Source: Burkholderiales bacterium | GTDB taxonomy: Bacteria > Pseudomonadota > Gammaproteobacteria > Burkholderiales > SG8-39 | DNA: 59,154 bases | Assembly: GCA_026417035.1 (NCBI GenBank) | Contig: JAOAEA010000019.1 | Location: forward strand, 1-59,154 | Direction of reading: 5' to 3' | Shown: positions 1-9,076 of the stretch, one piece after another | Numbering within the stretch: position 1 is the stretch's first letter | Layout of the letters: the number at the start of each line of letters is the position of its first letter | Made by a program: the position numbers and the translations under genes | The notes under the pieces: model-generated | Told to the model about the DNA's origin: nothing | Seen by the model: the letters and a program-made list of their open reading frames with translations, nothing else | Databases searched by the model: none

Positions 1-58
1 GCATGTGTAAGTCATGCCGCCAGCGTTCAATCTGAGCCAGGAGCACACTCTTCAGATC
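1..58 (-). rRNA. 16S ribosomal RNA, 5' end only (partial)
   Basis: The reverse complement of the first 60 bases reads like the start of a bacterial 16S gene: it contains TGGCTCAGATTGAACGCTGG followed by CGGCATG and ACACATGC, in the right order and spacing. The mature 5' end falls near base 58 by comparison with the known 16S start. Only about 58 nt are present; the contig stops here, as assemblies usually do at rRNA operons. The universal 27F site reads AGAGTGTGCTCCTGGCTCAG, two changes from the common AGAGTTTGATCCTGGCTCAG. Identification is firm. Whether the base changes are real or consensus errors at a contig end cannot be told from this sequence. Confidence 0.93.
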
Positions 59-412
59 AATGCCTGTTAGAAATAGCATCTTGCAGCGATTCGGAGCTAG
101 CAAGCCCCAGGCCTCTTGCACCCAGGACCGCAAACCCCAGCGCTCACTCAAAAGTCTCGACGCAACGGCTCGCGGGCCATCACCCGCGAAACCGCGACAT
201 CTCCAACATCGGCGTGAGCACTTGGCTTTCAGCTTTCATCGAGAGCGCACCACCCCCACCCGCCAACATCCCCGAAACCCCCTGCCGGGAGCTCCGAAAA
301 CGTCCGCAGGCAGACGCGCGCACGCCCCGCGAAAAGCGCACCCAACGCACCCACACCTATCGGCTGTTCGCGTTTTTAAAGAGCGGCCGCGACGGGTCCG
401 TCACGGCGAAAG
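59..412 (-). promoter_or_regulatory. rRNA operon leader (transcribed spacer upstream of 16S)
   Basis: This stretch lies between a strong promoter and the 16S 5' end and has no convincing reading frame. Just downstream of boxA the minus strand reads GAACAGCCGATAGGTGTGGG, a close match to the leader block I know from betaproteobacterial rrn operons (AACAGCCGATAAGTGTGGG). This supports both the assignment and the taxonomic placement. The leader would be about 350 nt, carry antitermination signals, and be removed during 16S processing. Confidence 0.85.
374..385 (-). promoter_or_regulatory. boxA antitermination element of the rrn leader
   Basis: Minus strand reads CGCTCTTTAAAA, against the boxA consensus TGCTCTTTAACA. 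It sits about 30 nt into the leader and about 315 nt ahead of 16S, the expected place for binding of the NusB/NusE antitermination complex. Confidence 0.85.
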
Positions 413-418
413 GCGCGG

Positions 419-446
419 ATTATACAGACGCGCGGAACGCGGTCAA
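419..446 (-). promoter_or_regulatory. rrn P1 promoter
   Basis: On the minus strand a TTGACC -35 box (441-446) and a perfect TATAAT -10 box (419-424) are separated by 16 bp, the spacing typical of rRNA P1 promoters. The discriminator is GC-rich (CCGCG), as expected for a promoter controlled by ppGpp and growth rate. Transcription would start near 412 and run toward base 1. Confidence 0.88.
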
Positions 447-462
447 GCGGCGCTCGCGCTGA

Positions 463-480
463 TTCGAAGCGGCCTTCGAA
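463..480. repeat. 18-bp dyad upstream of rrn P1
   Basis: TTCGAAG-N4-CTTCGAA is a perfect inverted repeat with 7-bp arms. It lies 16 bp upstream of the rrn -35 box and 130 bp downstream of the ABC operon stop codon. It could be a protein-binding site in the rrn upstream region or a weak terminator for the ABC operon, which runs in the same direction. There is no U-run on either strand. The rest of 447-610 shows nothing recognisable. Confidence 0.4.
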
Positions 481-610
481 AACGCGAGCGGGAGACGCGT
501 GCGAGCGGCACGGCACGATGCCCTTCCGCCCGCGCCCGGCAGGCGCCCTTCGCACGTTACGTGCGCGCCGCGCGGCGCGATTTCAAGCGGGCAGGCGCGC
601 TCCGCGGCCG

Positions 611-1609
611 TCATGGCAGCACCTTCACCTGGCGCACCACGTCGAGCGTGTAGGCCCGGCGGTAATCGACGTCGGGCCGGATCAGGCCGGCGTCGCGCAT
701 GAAGTCGAAGGTCCGCTTCCAGCGCTCGTCCGTCATGGTCATGATCCCGAGCTTCGCCGCGTCGCCCCCGGTGACGATGCCGTATTCCTTCATCTTCGCG
801 AGCCCGAAGGCGAGCAGCCCGTCCTCCATCTGCGGGTCGTCGCGCTTGATGAGCACGTTCCCCGGCGCCGGGTTGGCGAAATAGCTCTTCCACCCTTCCG
901 CGGAGGCCTGCACGAAGCGCCGCACGAGGTCGGCGTTCTTCTCGTAGTAGTCGCGCCGCGCGACGATCGTCTCCGCATAAGGCGGGTAGCCGAGGTCGGC
1001 GAGCAGGAAGAGGACGGGCTTCACGCCAGCCTTCTCGACCGAGTAGGGCTCGGAGGTGGCGTAGCCCTGCGTCGCCGCGGTCCGGTCGGCGAGGAACGGC
1101 TGCACGCTGAAGCTGTAGGGGCGCTTCTGCGCGTCCGAGAACCCGTACTTCGCCTTGAGCCACGGCCAGAAGGTCGTCTCGCTGGCGGAGCTGATGTAGA
1201 TCGGCCGCCCCTTCAGCTCCTCGAGCCGGGTCACGCCGGGGTGCGCGATCAGCACCACCGGGTCCTTCTGGAAGGTCGCGGCCACGGTCACGACCGGCAG
1301 GCCCTGCTCGACGGCCTTGAGGGTCTGGATGTCGTAGCCCATGAAGAGGTCGATCTGGCCCGCGAGCAGGAGCTGCAGCCCGTTCACCTGCGGCCCGCCC
1401 ATGCGGATCGCCGCGTCGATGCCGTGCCGGCGGTAGGTGCCCTCGGCGACGGCCTGGTAGAAGCCGCCGTGCTCGGCCTCGGCGAGCCAGTTCGTGCCGA
1501 AGACGACCTTCGGAAGCGGCTGCGCGCGCGCGACGCGGCCCGCTGCGAGCGCCGCGGCGCCGAGCGCGCCGCGCACGAGGAAAGAGCGTCTTGACCGCGA
1601 GTGTGCCAT
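611..1609 (-). CDS. ABC transporter substrate-binding protein, NMT1/SsuA/TauA-like
   Basis: A 332-residue periplasmic solute receptor for an importer of the nitrate/sulfonate/taurine/thiamine-precursor class. The N-terminus carries a twin-arginine motif (SRRSFLV) followed by a hydrophobic stretch and an ARAQ cleavage site, so export through Tat is likely. The mature part opens with the family pattern VVFGTNWLAEAEHGGFYQA and continues as a two-lobed binding protein to residue 332. The ATG at 1609 is chosen because the Tat signal starts right there. The permease gene ends 23 bp upstream, so this is the last gene of a three-gene operon. Substrate cannot be read from sequence; pyrimidine precursors, nitrate and sulfonates are all possible. 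Confidence 0.85.
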   Translation of the reverse strand: MAHSRSRRSFLVRGALGAAALAAGRVARAQPLPKVVFGTNWLAEAEHGGFYQAVAEGTYRRHGIDAAIRMGGPQVNGLQLLLAGQIDLFMGYDIQTLKAVEQGLPVVTVAATFQKDPVVLIAHPGVTRLEELKGRPIYISSASETTFWPWLKAKYGFSDAQKRPYSFSVQPFLADRTAATQGYATSEPYSVEKAGVKPVLFLLADLGYPPYAETIVARRDYYEKNADLVRRFVQASAEGWKSYFANPAPGNVLIKRDDPQMEDGLLAFGLAKMKEYGIVTGGDAAKLGIMTMTDERWKRTFDFMRDAGLIRPDVDYRRAYTLDVVRQVKVLP

Positions 1610-1632
1610 CACCGCCTCCGTATCCGGCCCGT

Positions 1633-2433
1633 TCAGCGCTCGGCGACCAGCTCGCTCTCGTGCCAGTGCGCGAGCGCGAGCTTCGAGATCCCCACCATCG
1701 CCGCGAAGAGCGCGATGCCGGCGAGCGTCACCAGCAGCAGCGCCGCGAACAGCCGCGGGATGTTGAGCTGGTAGCCGGCCTGCAGGATCTGGTATGCCAG
1801 ACCGCCCGCATGGCCGCCGGTTCCCGCGACGAACTCGGCGACCACCGCGCCGATCAGGGCGAGCCCGCTCGCGATCCGCAGGCCGCCGAAGAAATACGGC
1901 GCGGCGCTCGGGATCCGCAGCCGCACGAGCTGCTGCAGCCGCGACGCCCGGTACATGCGGAAGAGCGCGGCGAGGCCGGGATCCACGCTGCGCAGGCCGA
2001 GCGTCGTGTTCGAGATCACCGGGAAGATCGCGACGATCGCAGCGCACACCACCAGCGCGGTCTGGATGTCCTTCACCCAGATGATGACGAGCGGCGCGAT
2101 CGCGACGATCGGCGTCACCTGCAGCAGCACCGCGTAGGGGAAGAGCGCGAGCTCGATCCAGCGGCTCTGCACGAACAGGAACGCGGTCAGCGTGCCGAGG
2201 ACGACGGCGACGGCGAACGCGGCGAGCGTCGTGCGGAGCGTCACGACGAGCGAGGGCCCGAGGATGGACCAGTCGGCCACCAGCGTCCGCGCGACCTCGC
2301 TCGGCGCCGGGACCAGGTACGCCGGCACCTCGTACAGGCGCACGAGCGCCTCCCATGCGGCGAGCGCCGCGGCGGCGATCACCGCCGGCATGGCGACGCG
2401 CAGCGCGAGGTCGAGGCGGCGCGGGTCGGTCAT
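1633..2433 (-). CDS. ABC transporter permease, SsuC/TauC-like
   Basis: A 266-residue inner-membrane permease with about six transmembrane segments. The cytoplasmic coupling region near residues 170-210 contains the EAA-type loop, including the segment GAVVAEFVAGTGGHAGGLAYQ that is typical of the SsuC/TauC/NrtB family. Its start codon overlaps the stop codon of the ATPase gene by 4 bp (ATGA), which indicates translational coupling. It pairs with the binding protein downstream and the ATPase upstream to form a complete importer. Confidence 0.87.
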   Translation of the reverse strand: MTDPRRLDLALRVAMPAVIAAAALAAWEALVRLYEVPAYLVPAPSEVARTLVADWSILGPSLVVTLRTTLAAFAVAVVLGTLTAFLFVQSRWIELALFPYAVLLQVTPIVAIAPLVIIWVKDIQTALVVCAAIVAIFPVISNTTLGLRSVDPGLAALFRMYRASRLQQLVRLRIPSAAPYFFGGLRIASGLALIGAVVAEFVAGTGGHAGGLAYQILQAGYQLNIPRLFAALLLVTLAGIALFAAMVGISKLALAHWHESELVAER

Positions 2434-3251
2434 GCCCCCACCGCCCCGGTCGCGGACGCCTGCGCGAGGAGGTCGGAGAGCCTCTGGCAGAAGCCGGCGA
2501 ACCCGGTCGACACGCGGAAGGCGTCACCGCGCGGGAACGGCGCGTCGATCGCGACCTCGCCGACGATCCGGCCCGGCCGCGCCGAGAGCACCAGGACGCG
2601 CGTCGATAGGAACACGGCCTCGTAGATGCTGTGGGTGACGAACACCACCGTGAGCCGCCGCCGCGACCAGAGCGCGAGGAGGTCCGCGTCGAGCCGGGCG
2701 CGGGTGATCTCGTCGAGCGCGCCGAACGGCTCGTCCATCAGGAGCAGGTCGGGGTCGGTGACGAGCGCGCGCGCGATCGAGACGCGCATCTGCATGCCCC
2801 CGGAGAGCTGGCGCGGATAGCTCGACTCGAATCCGCCGAGCCCCACGAGGCCGAGCGCCGCCGCGACGCGGGGATCGGACTCGCCGCGCGCGCGGCGCGC
2901 GAGGTCGAGCGGCAGGCGGACGTTCGCCGCGACGCTCGCCCAGGGCATCAGCGTCGGGTCCTGGAAGACGAACGAGAGGTGCCGCCCGGGTTCCCCGAGG
3001 CGATCGGCGCCGCCGCCCCACCAGCGGATCTCGCCGCCGCTCGGCGCGGCGAGCCCCGCGAGGATCCTGAGTAGCGTCGATTTGCCGCAGCCGGAGGGGC
3101 CGATGAGGGTCACGAACTCGCCCTCGCGGACTTCGAGGTCCACCGGCTCGAGGGCGCGGACTCCCCCCGGGTAGGTCTTCGCGGCGCCGCGCGCCGTGAG
3201 GACGGCCGGCGACGGCGCGACGGAACGCTGGGCTTGCTCGGCGAGGTTCAT
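2430..3251 (-). CDS. ABC transporter ATPase, SsuB/TauB-like
   Basis: A 273-residue nucleotide-binding subunit. Walker A is GPSGCGKST (about residues 53-61), the Q-loop lies in [11 protein letters not shown], the signature is LSGGM, Walker B is [13 protein letters not shown] and the switch His is in VFVTHS. The sequence around [13 protein letters not shown] is characteristic of the nitrate/taurine/sulfonate ATPases. First gene of the minus-strand operon ATPase-permease-binding protein. Its start follows from the Met directly ahead of the conserved N-terminus; upstream codons contain no conserved sequence. Confidence 0.88.
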   Translation of the reverse strand: MNLAEQAQRSVAPSPAVLTARGAAKTYPGGVRALEPVDLEVREGEFVTLIGPSGCGKSTLLRILAGLAAPSGGEIRWWGGGADRLGEPGRHLSFVFQDPTLMPWASVAANVRLPLDLARRARGESDPRVAAALGLVGLGGFESSYPRQLSGGMQMRVSIARALVTDPDLLLMDEPFGALDEITRARLDADLLALWSRRRLTVVFVTHSIYEAVFLSTRVLVLSARPGRIVGEVAIDAPFPRGDAFRVSTGFAGFCQRLSDLLAQASATGAVGA

Positions 3252-3494
3252 CGGCGCAGGATGGGGACGGCCGGGTGGGGCGCGACGCGAACGGCGATTC
3301 TACGCGACGCCCGAGGGCGTCCCGCCGGCGTCAGCGATCGGGCCGCGCTGCGCGTTTACGCACGAGGGCTGCCGCGCCGGCGAGCGGCCCTGGGAGCGTC
3401 CGAGCAACGGGGACACGTGCCCTATCGACCCCCGAGGTCAGAGGAAGCCGAGATCCATCCGGCGAACAGGTCGGAGCTTCCGGAGGAGCCCGTC

Positions 3495-3899
3495 ATGGAG
3501 AGATCCGTCGTTACTGCATTGGCTGCGCTTCTCCTCGCCGGCGCGTCGACCACCGCGCTCGCCCACGGCGTCGCGGGTGGCGCGCGTCCCCCGGCACATG
3601 GGCCCGCACACCCGGGACGCCCGATCGCGCCGCCGGTGTTCGCGCCAGCGGTCGTGGTGTTCAACCCGTTCGTGCCCGCGTTCGTCACCGCGACGCCGGT
3701 CGTCGTGTACGGCGGTGCGCTGCCGAGCGCCGCGGAACCGCCGGTCGCGACGCCCTTGCCTGCGGAAACACCGGCGGGCGCGCGCCCTCCGGGCACGGGC
3801 CGGTGGCTCGTCGGGGAGATGCCGTCGTCCGCCTTCGCGCCCGCGGCGCGCGCCCACGCCGGCACGCCGGTGCTCGAGGTCCGCCGGACGACGCGCTGA
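3495..3899 (+). CDS. small exported Pro/Ala-rich protein, function unknown
   Basis: A 134-residue protein with a clear Sec signal peptide (MERSVVTALAALLLAGASTTALA, cleavage after ALA near residue 23). The remainder is low complexity, rich in Pro, Ala, Val and Gly, with no domain I recognise. The ATG at 3495 is preceded by GGAGGAG at good distance, a strong Shine-Dalgarno site, which fixes the start although the frame is open upstream. It is divergent from the ABC operon and convergent with the cytochrome gene. Periplasmic or surface location is inferred from the signal peptide only. Confidence 0.6.
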   Translation: MERSVVTALAALLLAGASTTALAHGVAGGARPPAHGPAHPGRPIAPPVFAPAVVVFNPFVPAFVTATPVVVYGGALPSAAEPPVATPLPAETPAGARPPGTGRWLVGEMPSSAFAPAARAHAGTPVLEVRRTTR

Positions 3900-3960
3900 G
3901 GTCGGGCGCGCCGCGCCATCGGCTCGCCCCCGGCACGGGCCCGGGCGAGGCGCGCCTGCC

Positions 3961-6519
3961 TCAGCGCGCCGCGCCGCCGAGCTCCGCGACGAGGCGTGCG
4001 ACGCGCGGGTCGTCGGGCTCGACCGCGGCGAGCCGCCGCGCGTATTCCAGCGCCTGCGTCCCGTTCCCCGCATCGCGCTGGAACAGCGCCGTCGTGAGCA
4101 GCAGGTCGCGGTCGTGGGGGTGGCGCTTCAGCGCGGCGCCGAGCGCCGCGAGCGCCTCGGGCCTCCGGCCGGCGTCGTTCAGGGCGACCGCATACACGTA
4201 GGCGAAGCGTGCGCTGCCGGGGTCGAGCCGCGCCGCCTCGCCGAGCGCCGCGAGCGCCTCGGCGCTGCGCTTCTGCCGGGCGAGCGAAAGCCCGAGCGCG
4301 AAACGCGCCGGCGCCGAGCGCGGATCCCGCTCGAGGACCTCGCGGATGGTGCGCTCGGCTTCTTCCTCCAGCCCGCGGGCTCGATAGAGGTCGGCGAGGT
4401 TCAGCGCCGCTTGCACGAAGGTCGGGTCGAGCGCGAGTGCACCGCGGTAGGCCGCGATGGCGTCCTCGTACTTCGCTTGCGTGGCGTAGAGGTTCCCGAG
4501 GTTCGTGCGGGCCTCGGGCCGGTCGGCGTTGAACTGCTCCGCCGCCACGTATTCCGCGAGCGCCCGGGCGAAACGGTCGCGGTCCCGCGCCGCGAGCCGC
4601 GCCTCCGCCTCGCCAGCGAGCGCCCGCGCCGCCTCCATGCGCACCTCGCGCACGGGGTCGGCGAGCAGGCGCGGGAGGATCTGCGATCGCACCGCGGCGT
4701 CCGCCCCGGACAGCGCGCCGACGGCGGCCGCGCGCACGAGCGGATCGGGATCGTCGAGCGCGCCGCGCAGGGCCGCGAGCGTCGCGGGTCCCGGATAGCT
4801 CGCGAGCCGTCGCAGCGCGCTCGCGCGCACGAAGCCGCTCTGCGCGCGATCCTCCGCCACGGCGATGAGCGCGCGCTGCGCCCCGGGCGCGCCGCTGTGG
4901 CTGAGCGCGAACGCCTCCGCGAACGTCTGGAATCCGGGCTTCGGCTGCGGATACCACTTCCTCACGGCGTCGGCCGCCCACTCGGGCTTGCGGTCCGCGT
5001 GGCACTTGTTGCAAGCATTGGGGATGCCGAGGCTCACCGTGCGGTCGGGCCGCGGGATCGCGAAGCTGTGGTCGTGGCGCGGATCGACGACCATGTAGGT
5101 CCTCGCCGGCATGTGGCAGCCCGCGCACTCGGCGCCCTTCGAGGCGGGCGGGTGGTGATGGTGCGACGGCGTGTCGAAGCGTGCCGGCGCGTGGCACTGG
5201 CCGCAGAGCGCGTTGCCACTCGCGCGCAGTGCCAGCGCGTGCGGGTCGTGGCAGTCGGAGCAGGTGACACCCTTCGCGTACATCCGGCTCACGAGGAGCG
5301 AGCCGTAGTTGTACACCTCGTCGCGCATCTGCCCGTCGTCGTAGTAGAGGCCCGGCTCGATCAGCGCGGCGCGGAACCCGTCGGCGAACCGGTCCCCGGC
5401 ATGCCAGGCGTCGGTGAACTGGCCGCGGCGCGCGTGGCAGCGCGCGCAGGCCTCGATCTCGCGGGCGCTCTCGCGCGCACGCGAGCGCACGGCGTTGCCG
5501 CTCTGCGGGTCGATCGACCACGTGACGCCGCGGCGCTCGTCGAACGACACCGGCAGTCCCTTGCCCGCCCCGTCGAAGCGCTTCCAGTCGCCCTCCTTCT
5601 TCGCCCAGGCGACGTGGTGCGAGCCCGGCCCGTGGCACGCTTCGCAGGTCACGTCGATGTCGGTCCACGTGGTCGCGTACGCGTTCGTCCGCTCATCGTA
5701 GTTCTTGCGCAGGTTGGTCGAGTGGCAGTCGGCGCACTGGTAGTTCCACACCTGGTCGATGCCGGTCCAGTGGAGCGGCTCGCCGGGCTTGAGCTTGCGG
5801 TCCGGGTAGAGGTGGAACCACCGCTGGCCACCGCGCTCCTTGGGACGCGAATCCCAGGCGATGCCGAGCGCCTGCAGCCGGCCGCCCGGAAACGCGACGA
5901 GATATTGCTGCAGCGGCGTGAAGCCGAAGGTGTAGCGGATCTCGAAGTCGGCGAGACGACCGTCGGGGCCTTCGGTGTTGACGAAGAACCGGCCGTCGCG
6001 GCGGAAGAAAGTCGAGGTGACGCCGGCATGGGTGAACTTCGCGTTGGCGAAGTCGCCGAACACGGTTGCCTCCTTCGCCTCCGCCATCGCGCGGTCGTGG
6101 TGCCAGCCCCGCCACGCCGCGTGCTCCTTCTCGTGACAGGAAGCGCAGGCCACGCCGCCGACGTACTGCGGGGCGGGCTCGGCCGGGCCACCACGCTGCG
6201 ACGCTTGCGCCGGCGCCTGCGGCCCCGGGGCACGGCGATCGCGGTCGGCGCCCGAGAAATAGACGCCGAGCGCGACGAGGACGGTTGCAGCGCCGAGGGC
6301 GGCCCAAGTTGCGAACGGCCGTCGGGCGACGCCTCGCGACGGCCGGGGACTGGACGCCACACCCTCTCCCGCCTGCGGTCTCGCCTTGCGACGGGCGCCT
6401 TGCTTCTTGCTCAACTTGGGTTTGCCGGAGGTGACGGGACGCAGCGCGACGAACCGCGCGGAGCATAGCACCGGGAAATCGGGCACGGAGGGGGCGTGTC
6501 GGTGGCGATTTCGCAGCAC
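3961..6519 (-). CDS. octaheme c-type cytochrome with HEAT-like and TPR domains
   Basis: An 852-residue membrane-anchored periplasmic protein. A basic N-terminal tail is followed by one transmembrane helix (about residues 68-90). Then come eight CxxCH heme motifs: CASCH, CADCH, CEACH, CARCH, CSDCH, CGQCH, CAGCH and CNKCH, between about residues 125 and 510. Next is a HEAT-like stretch (about 530-620, with LDDPDPLVRAAAVGAL), then four or five tetratricopeptide repeats to the C-terminus. The architecture is of the cytochrome c554-type multiheme plus TPR class, which would suit electron transfer within a protein complex; the partner is not known. The start is uncertain: an ATG at 6519 gives a long charged tail and nearby in-frame Val codons are not GTG. 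Standalone gene. Confidence 0.8.
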   Translation of the reverse strand: MLRNRHRHAPSVPDFPVLCSARFVALRPVTSGKPKLSKKQGARRKARPQAGEGVASSPRPSRGVARRPFATWAALGAATVLVALGVYFSGADRDRRAPGPQAPAQASQRGGPAEPAPQYVGGVACASCHEKEHAAWRGWHHDRAMAEAKEATVFGDFANAKFTHAGVTSTFFRRDGRFFVNTEGPDGRLADFEIRYTFGFTPLQQYLVAFPGGRLQALGIAWDSRPKERGGQRWFHLYPDRKLKPGEPLHWTGIDQVWNYQCADCHSTNLRKNYDERTNAYATTWTDIDVTCEACHGPGSHHVAWAKKEGDWKRFDGAGKGLPVSFDERRGVTWSIDPQSGNAVRSRARESAREIEACARCHARRGQFTDAWHAGDRFADGFRAALIEPGLYYDDGQMRDEVYNYGSLLVSRMYAKGVTCSDCHDPHALALRASGNALCGQCHAPARFDTPSHHHHPPASKGAECAGCHMPARTYMVVDPRHDHSFAIPRPDRTVSLGIPNACNKCHADRKPEWAADAVRKWYPQPKPGFQTFAEAFALSHSGAPGAQRALIAVAEDRAQSGFVRASALRRLASYPGPATLAALRGALDDPDPLVRAAAVGALSGADAAVRSQILPRLLADPVREVRMEAARALAGEAEARLAARDRDRFARALAEYVAAEQFNADRPEARTNLGNLYATQAKYEDAIAAYRGALALDPTFVQAALNLADLYRARGLEEEAERTIREVLERDPRSAPARFALGLSLARQKRSAEALAALGEAARLDPGSARFAYVYAVALNDAGRRPEALAALGAALKRHPHDRDLLLTTALFQRDAGNGTQALEYARRLAAVEPDDPRVARLVAELGGAAR

Positions 6520-7127
6520 CCGCGGTGCGTGTTACGGCTCGGCACCCACGGCGAGCCGCAGGGCGCCGCCGGCACATCCGAAGGCCTCTCGCCGCGGGGG
6601 TCGCGCTGGCTCGAGCCCCTGAAGGCCCGCAGCGGGCGTCCGCAGCGCCGCTCGCCGGGTCCTCAACATCGGGCGATTCCGGCCAGCCGGCGCGCGACGC
6701 ATGGCGCGGAGGTGGCAGGCCACGCGCTTGGCGCGGGCCGCCCCCGCGCCTCGGGGAAGCGCCGCCGCGGTCCGCGATCGCCGTGGCGCCGTGCCCTTTA
6801 GCGGCGCCCCGGCGCCGCGCGCGGCGCAGGGCGAGGACCACCGCTCTCGCCCGGGCCGCGGGAGTGCCCTCGGGTGCCACGACGAGCGCGGGGCGGCACG
6901 AGCGCCCGCGGCGTTGGTCGCCGGGCTGCGGGAGCGCGAGCGGGCACGCTCCTCGCCGCGCCCCGGGCATCGGTCGCCGGCGAGCCTCGCGTCGTACCCG
7001 CGCCGCCCGGCATCGCGCGCGCGCCGTGTCAGGAAATCCCCCCGCAAGACGCGCGCGCCGCCCTCGACCGATCGACCCAACCCGTGCCGGTGGAATCGCC
7101 GCCGAGCGCGCGGGCGGCTGCCGAGTC
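6520..7127. other. intergenic region without a convincing gene
   Basis: About 600 bp between the cytochrome gene and mscS. Frames stay open on both strands only because of the very high GC content. Their translations are dominated by Arg, Ala, Pro and Gly with no motif, no credible ribosome site and no hydrophobic pattern. I see no RNA gene, terminator with a U-run, or repeat. It may hold the promoter of the cytochrome gene. Confidence 0.6.
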
Positions 7128-7934
7128 TCAGGCCGCGCGCATCCGGACGTGCGCTTCGGCCACGGGATAGCCGGCGGCACCGAACGCGTCGCGGATCGCC
7201 TTGTTGGTGTCGAAGTAGACCTGCCAGTAGTGGCTCGTGTGCGTGTACGGCCGCACGGCGAGCACCGGACCGCGCTCGTTGAAGGTGAGCACCTCGACGT
7301 CGGGTGCCGGCGAGGCCATCACGTTGGCGATGCGCGGCAGCGCGTCTTTCAGCCGCCGGATCGCGTCGTGCACGTCCACGCTGTGGTCGAGTTGCGCGGT
7401 GAGATCGACGCGACGGTACGGGTTGTTCGAGAAATTCTTGATCGTGCCGCCCATGATCTTGGCGTTGCCGACCATGGTGTTGACGTTGTCCGGCGTGTCG
7501 ATCGCAGTCGTGAACATCCCGATCGCGCGCACCGTGCCCTCCACCTCGCCCGCCAGCACGTAGTCGCCGACCTTGAACGGTCGCAGCACGAGGATGAACG
7601 CGCCGGCGGCGAAGTTCGAGAGCAGCCCGCCCCAGGCCGCGCCGATCGCGACGCCGAGCGCGGCGATGAGCGCCGCGAAGGAGGTCGTTTCGACGCCGAA
7701 GTAGCCGAGGATACCGATGACCAGCAGGATGTTCAGCGCGACGTTGATCGCGTTGCCGATGTAGCGAATCACGGTCGGCTCGATCTTCTGTCGCTCGAGC
7801 CCCTTGGTGATCAGGACGCCGACGATGCCGATCAGCCAGCGGCCGATGATGTACAGAACGATCGCGCCGGCCACCGTGAGGGCAAGATCCACGAGCATCG
7901 GGCGTGCGGTGTCGAACAGATTGGCGAGGTCCAT
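7128..7934 (-). CDS. mscS: small-conductance mechanosensitive channel MscS
   Basis: A 268-residue inner-membrane channel that opens under membrane tension to release solutes on osmotic downshock. Two N-terminal helices precede the pore helix TM3, visible as the Gly/Ala-packed stretch FAALIAALGVAIGAAWGGLLSNFAAG (about residues 90-115). This is followed by the family hallmark RPFKVGDYV and the beta domain with FTTAIDTPDN and NFSNNPYRRVDL. Length matches short MscS proteins (about 280). ATG at 7934 is preceded by a Shine-Dalgarno-like GGAGCTTC. Single-gene unit. Confidence 0.93.
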   Translation of the reverse strand: MDLANLFDTARPMLVDLALTVAGAIVLYIIGRWLIGIVGVLITKGLERQKIEPTVIRYIGNAINVALNILLVIGILGYFGVETTSFAALIAALGVAIGAAWGGLLSNFAAGAFILVLRPFKVGDYVLAGEVEGTVRAIGMFTTAIDTPDNVNTMVGNAKIMGGTIKNFSNNPYRRVDLTAQLDHSVDVHDAIRRLKDALPRIANVMASPAPDVEVLTFNERGPVLAVRPYTHTSHYWQVYFDTNKAIRDAFGAAGYPVAEAHVRMRAA

Positions 7935-8080
7935 CGGGAAGCTCCTGGAAGTACGTTACGAGGGTGCAAGGAACCGGCGCTCGCGTCGCCGCGCCGGGTA
8001 CGGCCACGGCGGCTGGGCGGAGTCTCGCCGGCGCCCGGCCGCCCGCGAAGGTCCGCGGGCTCGCCGCGGACCCGGTAGCG

Positions 8081-9076
8081 TCAACGCGCCGCCGGAAACA
8101 CGGTCCTCCAGTCGTCGCGAATGCTGATCACGGTCCAGCCGCGCCGCGGCGCCTCGTCGAGCGCGCGCGACAGCGTGCCGACCGGCGAGGCGCGGTCGTA
8201 GGCGAACTCCCGCGCAGCGTCGTCGTGACGCACGATCGCACCGAGGCGCGGCCCGGGCGCCGCGGTGGTCCATTCGAGCATCTCGAAATCGCCGTCGGAG
8301 TTACCGAAGGCGGCGATCGGCCGGCGGCCGATGAATTTGTGGATCGCCACCGGTTTTCCGGCCTTGTCGTCGATGAAGTCGATCTGCGGCAGGCGCACGA
8401 TCACCGGCACGCCCTTGCGCACCTCGTACTTCGTCTCGATGCTGGAGCCGATCACCTGCTCCGGCGGCACCCCGTACAGCTCCTCGGACAGGACGCGCAG
8501 GAACTCGATCCCGCCGCCGGAGACGATATAAGTCTTGAAGCCGTTGGCGCGCAGATAGTCGAGCAGCTCGCGCATCGGCTGGAAGGTGAGGCTCGTGTAG
8601 GGGCGCTTGAGCGTCGGGTGCTGGGCGGTGGCGACCCATTCGCGGACGATGCGTGCGAACTCGTCGCTGGTGACGTTGGCATGGGTGGCCGCGACGAGCT
8701 CGGCGAGGCCCCTTTCGCCGCGCGCCGCCAGCGCCTTCAGGTCGCCGGCGGCTGCGGCCTTGAGCGCCGGCTGCTTGGCGAGCGCGGGATTTTTCGCGAC
8801 CAGCGCCTTGGCGCGGTCGATCGCGAACGCGAGTTGGAAATAGATCGGCTGCTCCGACCACAGCGTGCCGTCGTTGTCGAAGACGGCGATCCGCTCGGCC
8901 GGTGGCACGAAGTCCTTGCCGCCGGGCTCGGTGACCGACCGCACGAAGGCGAGGATGCGCGCCTTCGCGGGGCCGTCGTTCCAGGACGGCAGCGGATCGG
9001 CGGCCTGCGCCCGCGCAGCCGGCGGCACGACCCAGGCGGCGACCAATAAAGCGAGGAGAATGAGCCGTTTCGACAT
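8081..9076 (-). CDS. secreted HAD-superfamily phosphatase
   Basis: A 331-residue haloacid-dehalogenase-type hydrolase exported by a Sec signal peptide (MSKRLILLALLVAAWVVPPAARAQA). HAD motif I is VFDNDGTLW (nucleophile and acid/base Asp), motif II is in YIVSGGG, the motif III Lys may be in KFIGRRP, and motif IV is AFGNSDGDFEM with its acidic pair. The helical cap inserted after motif I resembles SerB-like phosphatases. The ATG at 9076 follows GGGAGCGG and is the only start that includes the signal peptide. A periplasmic phosphomonoesterase is the likely role; substrate unknown. Confidence 0.8.
   Translation of the reverse strand: MSKRLILLALLVAAWVVPPAARAQAADPLPSWNDGPAKARILAFVRSVTEPGGKDFVPPAERIAVFDNDGTLWSEQPIYFQLAFAIDRAKALVAKNPALAKQPALKAAAAGDLKALAARGERGLAELVAATHANVTSDEFARIVREWVATAQHPTLKRPYTSLTFQPMRELLDYLRANGFKTYIVSGGGIEFLRVLSEELYGVPPEQVIGSSIETKYEVRKGVPVIVRLPQIDFIDDKAGKPVAIHKFIGRRPIAAFGNSDGDFEMLEWTTAAPGPRLGAIVRHDDAAREFAYDRASPVGTLSRALDEAPRRGWTVISIRDDWRTVFPAAR

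Noticed and set aside
3196-6468. A plus-strand open frame of about 1090 codons opposite the cytochrome gene.
   Set aside because: Arg/Ala/Val-rich translation without motifs, exactly antisense to a gene with eight heme motifs; a product of GC-rich third positions.
6525-8078. A plus-strand open frame through the gap before mscS and over mscS itself.
   Set aside because: No motif, no ribosome site, and half of it is antisense to mscS.
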